A DNA stretch of 64,000 nucleotides from Acidobacteriaceae bacterium KBS 83 (GTDB lineage: Bacteria; Acidobacteriota; Terriglobia; Terriglobales; Acidobacteriaceae). The translations under genes and the position numbers were made by a program. The notes beneath the pieces are model-generated. The model was not told the origin of the DNA, ran no database searches, and saw only the letters and a list, made by a program, of their open reading frames with translations. Shown piece after piece: positions 29,201 to 36,604 of the stretch; the first letter of the stretch is position 1, and every line of letters begins with the position of its first letter. Where the stretch lies: assembly GCA_000381585.1 (NCBI GenBank), contig KB906737.1, positions 607,819 through 671,818 on the forward strand, read 5' to 3'.

Positions 29201-29977
29201 GGTGTTGCGGTTGTATTCGTAGGCACTGCCATGGAACTGATTGGTGCCAGAGCGAGTGACAATAGCGACCTGCGCGCCGGAGGAGCGGCCAGAGTCCGCG
29301 TTGGAGTTGGTGGTCGCAACACGATACTCCTCGGTGGAATCGAGCGTGGGACGCAAAATGCCGGTGAAGGCGAGGCCCTGTTCCTGATTGTTGTCGTCCA
29401 AACCATCGAGCGTGACGTTGGTCTGGTCGGAGCGCGCTCCGTTGACTGAGCCGCTGCGGCTGTCACTCTGTTGATCGCCTGCTCTGCCGAGGTAGAGTAC
29501 GCCAGGCTGCAGGCTGAGAAGATCGGGAACATTTCGGCCTTCGGAGGGGAGCGCCTGGATGGTCTCGTTGTTGAAGGCGTTGCCGATGGTCGCGTCTATA
29601 TTGTTGAGGGTCTGCGCTTCGGCGCTTACATTGACTACCGTCGCGCTGGCCTGCACACCGAGCTGGAAGTTGATATTCGCCGGCTGGTTCACGAGTAACT
29701 GCGCCTGTTTGGTTGACGGCGCAAAACCAGAAGCGGTGACAGTGATGGTGTAGGTGCCGGGTGTCACCTGCGCGAACTGGAAGAGACCGCCGCTGTCGGA
29801 CGAGCCGGTCAGCTCGGCATTGGTGGCCGTATTTTTGAGCGAGACCTGCGCGTTCGGGATCATCGCCCCGGAATTGTCTGCGATGGTGCCGCGCACAGAT
29901 GTGAAGCCGGTTTGCGCCAGTAGCGCTACAACAGGAATTGCGGACACGACGAGTAGTGCGAGCCTGATATATCGCAT
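26210..29977 (-). CDS. TonB-dependent receptor, Oar-like (receptor 1)
   Basis: The 1255-residue protein begins with a signal peptide (IRLALLVVSAIPVVALLAQ) and a carboxypeptidase-regulatory domain (residues about 22-105, RGTIADNSGAMIPNAQVSL). A plug-like region follows (VNGARSDQTNVTLDGLDDNN), then a long beta-barrel ending in the outer-membrane signature QFSLRFTF. Such receptors import large glycans or peptides across the outer membrane using TonB energy. Substrate is unknown. GGAGG lies eight bases before the ATG at 29977. No hydrolase or transporter gene is next to it, so the context gives no hint of substrate. Confidence 0.88.
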   Translation of the reverse strand: MRYIRLALLVVSAIPVVALLAQTGFTSVRGTIADNSGAMIPNAQVSLKNTATNAELTGSSDSGGLFQFAQVTPGTYTITVTASGFAPSTKQAQLLVNQPANINFQLGVQASATVVNVSAEAQTLNNIDATIGNAFNNETIQALPSEGRNVPDLLSLQPGVLYLGRAGDQQSDSRSGSVNGARSDQTNVTLDGLDDNNQEQGLAFTGILRPTLDSTEEYRVATTNSNADSGRSSGAQVAIVTRSGTNQFHGSAYEYNRNTVAVANDWFNKAAQVAAGEPNVPGKLIRNTFGASVGGPIMKNKLFFFGNYEGQRTAENRQVTRTTPTASFKGGTVKYLSNGSVITLTPAQIATMDPNCGANGTCPWGPGVNPNVLSYFSLYPTANGSALGDGLNLGSYTFSSPNPGTLNTSIAKFDYLPNDRHHLFIRGNLQKDTQSGVLQYPGQPASSFTDDNTKGLAAGWDWTLSSHFLSDFRYGYVRQGYGDRGVGQGDYVQFRFMDQATAQTRNTIVNVPVHNFVETLSWTKGHHSLSFGVNYRLIFNNRDSDASSFSYASTNEYWIDTGGNIANTGNSLDPAAFGYPAADPGGSNSYNIAIAALTGIVPEVTGQYNYAVSKDGATGNSLGDGTSVNRHYKTNEFEYFVQDAWRLQPNFTLTLGIRQSMLQTPYETSGEQVAPTFNMHQWLLNRAAGATQGQTIQPDIQFAPSGQARGLKPYWPSQFANVAPRIAFAYSPDSKTSVRGGFGMFYDHFGQGIVNSFDQNGSFGLTTALTNPAGSFSTDNSPRFTGVHNLPSVGTCALPATVKYPYTPPTDPNCGFAITWGIDDHLRTPYSEAIDFSVQRELRGGFTLEAAYIGRLGRRLLQQLDLAEPLDLVDPLSGMDYYRAGTLLSQDVDRNNGYADPETASQATVEAIPYFEHLFPYLATGGMSATQNIYSNVWAFQRGNETTALANLDEFCYPTCGPNTAPRFFQRQFSSLYAWSNTGGSSYNAGQLILRHAMSHGVQFDFTYTYSNSIDLGSDTERTNELNGTGSTLYNSGGSFSEIINTFHPELNRAVSDFDTRHLINADWVLQLPFGTGQRFLNSGRLMDAFVGGWQLSGLTRWSSGLPFGVAAPGWATNWQQESNAVQTGVVKTHLNFVNGAPQVFADPQTLNDGVAAATPLRLPYPGEAGQRNRYRGDGFFDVDTGLSKVWKLHEEMALKFAWEIFNATNSVRFDTNAVSSLGGLNTQLTSGTLGQYSSTLTVPRVQQFSLRFTF

Positions 29978-30127
29978 ACGGACAGCCTCCAAAGCACCAC
30001 AACATCCAAACCAACCGGTGGTCCGTTGTGTATTGCTACGGAATCCTGCCGGTATGAACCCGCAGAACCTCTGAACTGAGTCAGACAAACCCGCCTGCAA
30101 CAGGAGAAGATTGCGGGACAATTTCAA

Positions 30128-30421
30128 TTATTGCGGGATCAAGTTCACAGAAACAACAACAGTGGGATGAGATCGATGCGGGATGGTGCGAGGCGACGTA
30201 AGTTGTGGACGTGCGTTAGCGGACAGTGACGGATACAAAAAGGCGCGAGACAGTTTTCGGATGATCCAGTCAATCTTCCAGTGCTCGTCCTGTTTCATCA
30301 GGTGCATGGCACATCTGGGTGGTTCATTGCCGTGCGGCAGTCCTGCGGCCGTCGCGAGCCGGAGGTATTCGAACGATGGGCATGCGTTTTGGCGAGGCGC
30401 GCGGATCGCTAAATTACGCAT
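30128..30421 (-). CDS. Doubtful 97-aa frame after the envelope operon
   Basis: An ATG one base after the stop of the preceding gene opens this frame. The stretch MHLMKQDEHWKIDWIIRKLS resembles the end of an NTF2-like (SnoaL) domain, while the rest looks random and proline-rich. It may be a degraded gene whose start is lost, or a chance frame. There is no own ribosome site. Confidence 0.25.
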   Translation of the reverse strand: MRNLAIRAPRQNACPSFEYLRLATAAGLPHGNEPPRCAMHLMKQDEHWKIDWIIRKLSRAFLYPSLSANARPQLTSPRTIPHRSHPTVVVSVNLIPQ

Positions 30422-30422
30422 C

Positions 30423-31088
30423 TCAAAAGCTCATTCCCCACTCCAGCAATACGATCGTCCCCGTGGTCCCCGGATTGAACACATAGGTAGTCACTTCCCA
30501 TTGCTTGCGAGAGAAGCCCACCAGGAAGCCTCGCTGGATGCTGAGCGAAGTCTGGTATGCCTTTGTATGCTGCGCCACTGCGCCGATATGAAACCAATCC
30601 ACCGGCGAGTACGTCAGTTGCGGCCAGGAATAGTAGAAGTTCCCTGACTTACTCGTCGTGTCGAATACATATTCATTGTCAATCGAGGCCTCGATCTTCT
30701 TTCGGTAGCTAAGAAAGGCCTCGCAGCCCGGTGCAATACCGTCGGTTCGTCCGAAAACGCCACCGAGCATCGGGGTGATGTCGAATTCCCATTTGTCTCC
30801 GGCGCTGACATCGCCGCGGCCGAGATTATATCCCATCCACAATGAACCCGTCTGCAGGTCCTCGTAGTTGTAACGCGCTTCCAGGTGTAGCCACTTATGG
30901 TCCGCTGTCGCTATCGGATTGGCGTAGGACGTTCCTTCAGAGACGATATAACCGTCGATCGTCAACGTGTATTCCCACGGCTGCAAAGCTTCCGTCGCCG
31001 TCTTGACCGATGTGCTTCCCGGCGTCGCCTGTGCCATTGCCCACCGGCTCAGCAGGACCAACCCCATCAGCACTGCGAGTTGTTGCAT
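30423..31088 (-). CDS. Exported beta-rich envelope protein, unknown
   Basis: The 221-residue product has a signal peptide (MQQLAVLMGLVLLSRWAMAQ). The mature part is rich in aromatic and alternating residues (HKWLHLEARYNYEDLQTGSLW, NFYYSWPQLTYSP) and ends in LLEWGMSF, an aromatic end as in outer-membrane barrels. It is probably a small outer-membrane barrel of 8-10 strands. GAGG nine bases before 31088 sets the start. It is the last convincing gene of the creD-uppS operon, 29 bases after the gene upstream. Confidence 0.7.
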   Translation of the reverse strand: MQQLAVLMGLVLLSRWAMAQATPGSTSVKTATEALQPWEYTLTIDGYIVSEGTSYANPIATADHKWLHLEARYNYEDLQTGSLWMGYNLGRGDVSAGDKWEFDITPMLGGVFGRTDGIAPGCEAFLSYRKKIEASIDNEYVFDTTSKSGNFYYSWPQLTYSPVDWFHIGAVAQHTKAYQTSLSIQRGFLVGFSRKQWEVTTYVFNPGTTGTIVLLEWGMSF

Positions 31089-31117
31089 GGCTTTCATCCT
31101 CTGAGCACATACGTGAG

Positions 31118-31651
31118 CTAGTGACGACTCAATGTCTCTGGAATCCTTTCTTCGAATCCATTTTGTTCCATTCCGGAGATTAGTCTCTTGGATAGAAGAA
31201 GCGGGATGACACCACATACTCCGAAGCTGCAGTCAATAATCCGCCAGCCAAATGGAATGCCACGGATCGGTCCTGCGATGAGGGCGAGAGGAAGAACGCC
31301 TCCGCAGGCGATGAGGCCGAAGGTGATGACCCATTTGTTGCGAACTGGATCGAGATAGGGTCCGATGAACGCAGTAGCGATGACGAGATGGGCAAACGCG
31401 AGCCAGTCGGTGCCGTAGGCAAGGAAGGGGTAGCGGGCATTCGTCACCATGATCGCTTCATTCACGCGTTCAACCCACGGGAGGAGACGGGCCGATTCGG
31501 CGAATGGCCGCAGCCAGCTGCCATGAAGGGCAGATACGAGCCAGCCCAGTTCCGTCTGGAGAGGAAACGCCGTAATCCCGCTAAGGACCAGGCCGATGAT
31601 GAATACTGCAAGCCAAATGCGAATGCGACGGAGATAATCAGGTTGCGTCAT
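31118..31651 (-). CDS. Four-helix membrane protein, unknown
   Basis: The 177-residue product has about four membrane segments (IWLAVFIIGLVLSGITAF, WLAFAHLVIATAFIGPYL, VITFGLIACGGVLPLALIAG, IIDCSFGVCGVIPLLL). It also holds the phrase WVERVNEAI in the first extracytoplasmic loop. I do not recognise a catalytic motif. The start at 31651 follows the uppS stop by 29 bases; the ribosome site is weak. Co-transcription with uppS and creD points to an envelope role. Confidence 0.68.
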   Translation of the reverse strand: MTQPDYLRRIRIWLAVFIIGLVLSGITAFPLQTELGWLVSALHGSWLRPFAESARLLPWVERVNEAIMVTNARYPFLAYGTDWLAFAHLVIATAFIGPYLDPVRNKWVITFGLIACGGVLPLALIAGPIRGIPFGWRIIDCSFGVCGVIPLLLSKRLISGMEQNGFEERIPETLSRH

Positions 31652-31680
31652 GGAGTCTCGACAGAGTAGCTGGTGGATGC

Positions 31681-32418
31681 TCAAGCCGTCGAGATCACCG
31701 ATTGCAATGTTGCTGCCGGCACACCGCCGAAACGCCGCTCTCTCGAACGGAATTCTTCGAGGGCGACGGTGAGGTCGGTTTCGTCGAACTCCGGCCACAT
31801 GCGGTCAGTAAACAGAAGCTCGGCGTAGGCGGATTCCCACAGTAAAAAATCCGAGAGCCGCTTTTCGCCGCCGGTACGAATCAACAGATCGACCTCTCCA
31901 TGTTCCATGGTCAGAGATTGTGCCAGCAGCGGCCGGATCTCATCCGGCGAGGGCACTTTGCTGCTGGCCAAAGTGGCAGTCACCTGGGCGGCAGCGCGCG
32001 CAATGGCATCGCGCGATGAGTAGTCGATGGCGATGCACAAATGAAGGTTGGATCCGGCTGCGGTTGCGGATTCGGCTCGATCGATTTCCTTGAGCACTGG
32101 ATTCGACAGTCGATCACGCCTTCCGATCACACGGAGCCGCACGCCACGCTCCCGGAGCTTTTCGGCCTCTAGGCGCAGGAAGGCGCGCAACAGCCAGAAG
32201 ATGCTCTGCACCTCGGCAGGCGGCCGGGACCAATTATCGGAAGAGAAGGCGTAGAGCGTGAGGCGAGCGATGCCGAGGTCGAGAGCGCGCTCCACGACAC
32301 GCCGCACCGCAGCAGCCCCAGCGCGATGTCCCGCGATGCGGGGCAGTCCGCGCCGCATCGCCCATCGGCCGTTCCCATCCATGATGATTGCTACGTGCAG
32401 CCCCTCGCGACTCTGCAT
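31681..32418 (-). CDS. uppS: Undecaprenyl/polyprenyl pyrophosphate synthase (cis)
   Basis: The 245-residue enzyme has all cis-prenyltransferase motifs: [15 protein letters not shown] with catalytic Asp (residue 14 region), [26 protein letters not shown], and [18 protein letters not shown] with [17 protein letters not shown]. It condenses isopentenyl units on farnesyl diphosphate to make the lipid carrier for peptidoglycan and other glycans. GGGAG before the ATG at 32418 sets the start; the frame extends upstream into creD but without a site. Its place in a creD operon instead of beside cdsA is unusual and it may be a second copy. Confidence 0.92.
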   Translation of the reverse strand: MQSREGLHVAIIMDGNGRWAMRRGLPRIAGHRAGAAAVRRVVERALDLGIARLTLYAFSSDNWSRPPAEVQSIFWLLRAFLRLEAEKLRERGVRLRVIGRRDRLSNPVLKEIDRAESATAAGSNLHLCIAIDYSSRDAIARAAAQVTATLASSKVPSPDEIRPLLAQSLTMEHGEVDLLIRTGGEKRLSDFLLWESAYAELLFTDRMWPEFDETDLTVALEEFRSRERRFGGVPAATLQSVISTA

Positions 32419-32443
32419 CGATTTCTCCCAGTGCGAATCGGAG

Positions 32444-33868
32444 TTATGCTGTGTCGCCTGAGACCAGTGGCCTGCCCTGGTCAGGACGGCCGTGCTCAGG
32501 AGTGCCGGTTTCCGGAAGAGGGCTGTACCAATCAATTCTGCGAGTGAAGTACATGGCGGCTGCGACTGCCAGGAAGCTCGCGATTGCGCCGACCAGCAAT
32601 GCGTTGTCTTCAAGCGTGAGCAATAAGTAGATCATCGTGTAGAGCAGCGCAAAGATGACCAGAGCCCGCGCGCCCTGCAGCCGGCTGGAGAATATCCATC
32701 CCGCATTTGCAGAAAGCAGAATTACAGTCGCGGTGCCTGCAAGGAGAAAGCCATAGTTAAAGCCGATCCTTTCCGCGAAGGACAGGAGGAGCAGGTAGAA
32801 GATGATCTGGGCTATTCCGACCAGAATGTATTGCGCGAGATGAACCCGCTTGCCGGTTGTGACCTCAAAGACGAAGTAGGACAGAAAGACGAGGCCGAGG
32901 AAGAGGAGGACGTATTTGAGAGACCGGTTGACGGATTGGTAAGGATCTGCGACTTCGATAAACGAAATACCCAGCGCCGTCGCGTCGAGGCCCATCATCG
33001 AGTCGTCCAGCCCTTCGGCGCGCACGCCACGCGCGATGAAAGGCACGGCCCACTCCGCCGTAAAGCCGTTGCCGGTGATGTTGCGAGTGACAGGCAGGAT
33101 TCCTCCATCGAACCCTGGATTTCTCCAATCACCCTGGGCAGTGAGCCGAGTTGTCTTGCCGTAGGCAAGCACTGCGATCCGCTCCGCGCCGGAGAACCGC
33201 ATCGCCGATGCGGCATGGAACTGTGCGCCTGGCTTTGCGATCTCGCCTGCGCTTGCGCCGAATAAAGTCAGCCTGACGACCCGGTTCTGATCGCCGCCTA
33301 CGGTGATGTTCTCCGCGACCGCGGCCGGCACAAGCGTCACCGTCTTTGCATCTGTCGTCAGCGTGGCGTCAGCCAGTGCTCCGCGCGCATCGCTTACGCC
33401 AACTACGATTTCGGCGCGACTCCAGTCGAGTTGGGCGCCCTGCGGCGCGGCAGCCGGGACTCCGGACAAATCGAAGGTCGCATCGAGTTTTAAATCCGCC
33501 TGAAAGACGGGCACCCTGAAGAGTGAGCGGTGACGCTCTTCGGTTGTGGTCTTGAGTGCGGCAGAGGCTTGCGCAGGAAATACGAGATAGAGACCATGCT
33601 TCGTCGTATCCGAAGGAGATTGCGGCGGAATGCTGTAGGGGATGGCGAGGGTGGGCCCGAGGAAGGTTTGCTGGCCTCCGACGTGGCTGCTGATTTCCTT
33701 AACGACATCGGCGGCGCGTTTTGTTCTGTCATTCACCAGGCCATTGACGAAGAGCGCAGGAATCATCATGAACAATGCCAGCCCGCAGACTACGATGAGC
33801 TTGACGCCCATCGACAGAGACTTGAACATGCGGCGGTAACCCGACTGCAATATCGAAAGCTCATCCAT
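32444..33868 (-). CDS. creD: Inner membrane protein CreD
   Basis: The 474-residue protein begins with a cytoplasmic tip, a first helix ([18 protein letters not shown]), a long periplasmic domain (about 55-310: [38 protein letters not shown]), and about five C-terminal helices ([18 protein letters not shown], then [20 protein letters not shown]). These are the CreD family hallmarks. In enterobacteria CreD belongs to the CreBC envelope-stress regulon, but here its upstream neighbour is a winged-helix regulator and a matching operator lies 24 bases before the start. GGGAGAAGG precedes the ATG at 33868. Confidence 0.92.
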   Translation of the reverse strand: MDELSILQSGYRRMFKSLSMGVKLIVVCGLALFMMIPALFVNGLVNDRTKRAADVVKEISSHVGGQQTFLGPTLAIPYSIPPQSPSDTTKHGLYLVFPAQASAALKTTTEERHRSLFRVPVFQADLKLDATFDLSGVPAAAPQGAQLDWSRAEIVVGVSDARGALADATLTTDAKTVTLVPAAVAENITVGGDQNRVVRLTLFGASAGEIAKPGAQFHAASAMRFSGAERIAVLAYGKTTRLTAQGDWRNPGFDGGILPVTRNITGNGFTAEWAVPFIARGVRAEGLDDSMMGLDATALGISFIEVADPYQSVNRSLKYVLLFLGLVFLSYFVFEVTTGKRVHLAQYILVGIAQIIFYLLLLSFAERIGFNYGFLLAGTATVILLSANAGWIFSSRLQGARALVIFALLYTMIYLLLTLEDNALLVGAIASFLAVAAAMYFTRRIDWYSPLPETGTPEHGRPDQGRPLVSGDTA

Positions 33869-33892
33869 GTGACCTTCTCCCTGCTGCAAAGT

Positions 33893-33909
33893 ACTTTGTG
33901 ATGCAAAGT
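33893..33909. promoter_or_regulatory. Operator-like dyad before creD
   Basis: ACTTTGTGATGCAAAGT has 5-bp inverted arms, and the same 17-bp pattern occurs at 34928 before the first gene of the operon. It overlaps a perfect CAAAGTACTTTG palindrome (33887-33898). It is the likely site of the winged-helix regulator encoded just upstream. Confidence 0.65.
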
Positions 33910-33924
33910 TTTGAGACAAAAAAA

Positions 33925-34314
33925 TCAAGCCCGCGATGGCGTCAGGCCACGTACCAGACTGCTTTTCGGTTCCTCTTTCGCGTCCTTCGCCGCATCGCGA
34001 ATCACCTGCTCAAGGGCGGCAAGGTATTCGACGTAACGCTTGCGTCCGGATGAGGTAATGCGGCAGACGGTCTGGGGACGATTGTGTTCATGGCCCTTCG
34101 AAATCTCGACCATCTTTCCTTTTTCCAGCACGCTCAAGTGGCGGCTTAGATTGCCATCCGTGAGGGCGCATAGCTGTTTGAGGTCGTTGAAGGTCAGCCC
34201 TTTCGGATGGGTAATCAGAGACGTAAGGATGCTGAGACGGGCGCGTTCGTGGATGACGCGATCAAGGCCCTCATAGGCAAAGCGGCCCTCACTGGAGGGA
34301 GATTTAGGTTTCAT
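33925..34314 (-). CDS. Winged-helix transcriptional regulator
   Basis: The 129-residue protein has a winged helix-turn-helix of the MarR/ArsR-like HTH type (residues 18-100: RLSILTSLITHPKGLTFNDL, then NLSRHLSVLEKGKMVEISKG). No metal or ligand motif is visible. It overlaps the 3' end of the upstream membrane protein gene by 11 bases and precedes creD by 56 bases, so the three form one unit. Two copies of the ACTTTnnnATGCAAAGT dyad in this operon are its probable targets, giving autoregulation. Confidence 0.85.
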   Translation of the reverse strand: MKPKSPSSEGRFAYEGLDRVIHERARLSILTSLITHPKGLTFNDLKQLCALTDGNLSRHLSVLEKGKMVEISKGHEHNRPQTVCRITSSGRKRYVEYLAALEQVIRDAAKDAKEEPKSSLVRGLTPSRA

Positions 34315-34918
34315 CTGCGACCTCCGAGGTGCTGCGTAACAGAATGGCGGCGACCATAAGCTGACCTGCTCCGTAGGAAATCCCCATGGTCCATGGCGAG
34401 AGCGCGGGGTTGCCTCCGATCGCGAGACAGCTTAGCCCGGTGAGCAGATACCATGCACCAGCTGCGATCATCGGGTGCGGTAGAAACCGGCATGATGAAA
34501 ATACTCCGAGACTGAAAATGACCTGCCATAATCCCGGAAGCATCCACGCAGCGAGCGGCACATAGCGCAGCAACACGATGGTTATGAGCAGGCCTGCAGC
34601 GACTGAAGGTAGAAACTGTTCCACAGCCATGCGCAGCATTTCGTTGGATACACCAGAATGAATGCGGCGGGTGCGCGCGTACATCTGGGCTCCGGTCAAG
34701 GCGGCGGAGAAGACAGCGGTGGTGACCCAGATGGCCAAGTATGCAGCGATGTGATGTGCTGGATCGGGCAGCCAGGACGCCTGGAGTGCCGCGGCCAGAA
34801 TCGCAAAAACGCCTGTGGCGGCGAGGGTGAGAGGACCATAGCCACGGAACTCCGTCGTACTGGCCATCTGCCTGCGAATGCGGCTGATGTCGCCTAGCGC
34901 TTTGTAGAGGTCGTTCAT
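34304..34918 (-). CDS. Membrane protein, first gene of the creD operon
   Basis: The 204-residue protein has a short soluble start (NDLYKALGDISRIRRQMAS) and about six membrane helices (LAATGVFAILAAALQAS, AAYLAIWVTTAVFSAALTG, VAAGLLITIVLLRYV and others). This architecture, a membrane protein encoded with a winged-helix regulator before creD, recurs in several bacteria, which suggests it senses or relays an envelope signal; that is inference. The ATG at 34918 lies ten bases from the operator dyad, so repressor binding could also block translation start or the promoter. Confidence 0.75.
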   Translation of the reverse strand: MNDLYKALGDISRIRRQMASTTEFRGYGPLTLAATGVFAILAAALQASWLPDPAHHIAAYLAIWVTTAVFSAALTGAQMYARTRRIHSGVSNEMLRMAVEQFLPSVAAGLLITIVLLRYVPLAAWMLPGLWQVIFSLGVFSSCRFLPHPMIAAGAWYLLTGLSCLAIGGNPALSPWTMGISYGAGQLMVAAILLRSTSEVADET

Positions 34919-34927
34919 AATCAATCC

Positions 34928-34944
34928 ACTTTACAATGCAAAGT
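34928..34944. promoter_or_regulatory. Operator-like dyad before the creD operon
   Basis: ACTTTACAATGCAAAGT matches the site at 33893 in 14 of 17 positions, with identical arms and a shared ATGC in the spacer. It sits just upstream of the first operon gene. Confidence 0.65.
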
Positions 34945-35024
34945 ATCTTGGCCGGCGGTGCTTGTCAACCTACAAATAGCGCCGATTGTAGGGCGGTCCG
35001 CTTTCGCGGGCGGTCGCAGTACGG

Positions 35025-35414
35025 CTAGTAGGCCCGCATCTTGTCTTTGACGCTTTTGGCCAGCTTGACGATCTCGTCTGTTTTTTTGATGGACGTGGCG
35101 GACAGAGTGAGACCGTCGGCCTGATCGAGCTCCGCCTCAAGTTCCCGGGCGAGTTGCGATAGGTGCCTGGCATCTTCGATGGCCTGCGCATGCCTCTGCG
35201 CGATGTACTTCTCACGCTGCTCGCGCTCCATCTGATCCGGAATTTCCGCATCGGGCGAGTTGCCCACAACGGTAGTCGGCGACTGGTTCTGGGTTTGCTG
35301 CTGGCCAGGCGTTGGCGCGTGCCGGCCACCGTGATGAAATTGGAAGCCGGACGACAGGACAGCACCCTGGAGGCCAAGGCCAGCCGCCAGCAGGACAACG
35401 GTTGCGGTGCGCAT
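35025..35414 (-). CDS. Small exported helical protein
   Basis: The 129-residue product has a signal peptide (MRTATVVLLAAGLGLQGAVL), a Gln- and Pro-rich spacer, and a C-terminal coiled-coil-like helical half (REKYIAQRHAQAIEDARHLSQ and TDEIVKLAKSVKDKM). GGGAGG lies before the ATG. The family is common in Acidobacteria as a hypothetical protein; I do not know a function. It is probably periplasmic. It stands alone, downstream of a 22-bp tandem repeat on the other side of its start. Confidence 0.72.
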   Translation of the reverse strand: MRTATVVLLAAGLGLQGAVLSSGFQFHHGGRHAPTPGQQQTQNQSPTTVVGNSPDAEIPDQMEREQREKYIAQRHAQAIEDARHLSQLARELEAELDQADGLTLSATSIKKTDEIVKLAKSVKDKMRAY

Positions 35415-35482
35415 GATGAGCCTCCCTTAAGCAGAAGGGCGCGCGGGGATTTTAGCGCTCGTCTGAGAGGGCTGTACGTCTC

Positions 35483-35526
35483 TATCGAGGCGTTTGACGG
35501 CGGATATCGAGGCGTTTTACGGCAGA
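35483..35526. repeat. Two tandem copies of a 22-bp unit
   Basis: The unit TATCGAGGCGTTTGACGGCGGA (35483-35504) is followed directly by a copy with three changes (35505-35526). It lies in the gap between the divergent starts of the small exported protein and the TMEM175-like gene. Confidence 0.6.
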
Positions 35527-35690
35527 TTGGGACAGGGCACGGGCTGTAAGGGACGAACGACGAACATTGTGAGGGGGACTTCCTGGTCCGGTGCACGCCA
35601 ACTGGAACTTGCCTCCTCCCGGCCGCAGGCAGGGTCGTCGCCAGGACATTTTCTGCCTCACAACTGGGGAAAGATGCTTTACTGTCCGGC

Positions 35691-36398
35691 ATGAGCGCAG
35701 CCGAACGGAGAGGCCGAGCAAGACACCGGATGCTGGGGGATGAGCCGCCGTCATCGGGACGGCTGGAGGCATTCTCCGATGGGGTGTTCGCGATCATCCT
35801 GACGATCATGGTGCTGGAGCTGAAGTCCCCGGCGGGTGCGAATTACGAGGCCCTGACGCATGAGTGGCCGATCTTCGTCAGCTACATCATCAGCTTCTTC
35901 TATATTTCGGTGTACTGGATCAACCACCATCATCTGTTCCATCGCGTGAAGCAGGTGGATCTGCCGATCCTGTGGGCGAACGTCGCGTTGCTGTTTTTCA
36001 TGTCGCTGATTCCGTTCTTTACGGAGTGGATGGAGAGCACGCGGCTCAGCCCGTTTCCTACCGCGGTTTATGCGGCGACCATGATGGTTGCGGGGGCGGC
36101 ATTCTTCGTACTGGACCGTGTGATTGCCCGCCAGGCCATTTCTGAAGAGGAGTGGGCCCTGCTGCGGCGTGCAGCGCAACGCAAGAACCTGATCTCAATC
36201 GGTATTTATGCGGTTGCTATCCCGGTTGCGTTTTATCGCCCCACCCTTTCGTTAGCGCTGATATTTCTGGTGGCGCTGCTCTATGCCGTGCCTTCACTGT
36301 GGGTGGAACGTTGGGCGGACGCGCTTGAGAATAAAGAGGCGCATCGTGCACCGCATGAAGAGTTGCACGAGCCATATACGGGGCCTGCGGATCGGTGA
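35691..36398 (+). CDS. TMEM175-family potassium channel-like protein
   Basis: The 235-residue protein opens, after a charged tip, with RLEAFSDGVFAIILTIMVLEL, the FSD signature of the TMEM175 family in the first helix. Five more helices follow (FVSYIISFFYISVYWINHHHLF, WANVALLFFMSLIPFFTEW, AVYAATMMVAGAAFFVL, ISIGIYAVAIPVAFY, LALIFLVALLYAVPS). Bacterial members form tetrameric K+-permeable channels. The length is normal for a single-repeat form. No regulator or transport partner is nearby. Confidence 0.85.
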   Translation: MSAAERRGRARHRMLGDEPPSSGRLEAFSDGVFAIILTIMVLELKSPAGANYEALTHEWPIFVSYIISFFYISVYWINHHHLFHRVKQVDLPILWANVALLFFMSLIPFFTEWMESTRLSPFPTAVYAATMMVAGAAFFVLDRVIARQAISEEEWALLRRAAQRKNLISIGIYAVAIPVAFYRPTLSLALIFLVALLYAVPSLWVERWADALENKEAHRAPHEELHEPYTGPADR

Positions 36399-36604
36399 AA
36401 CGCTTTTCACTGTTTACTGTATACAGCCAAGTTCTGCGCAATGTGGCTTTTCTTGACGGAAAAGCGACGGCCAGTGGCGCTCCTGTGTAGATATGCAGCG
36501 AAAAAGCGTTACATCGGATTTCCGCAAAGGGGAGCCTTCGCGATACAGTGAAGTCCGGTTTCGAGCGCTTTCCGCGACCTGATTCCACGCACGAGGAATA
36601 TGCT

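Noticed and set aside
35483..35526. A possible start of a CRISPR or larger tandem array
   Set aside because: Only two adjacent 22-bp copies with no spacers are present.
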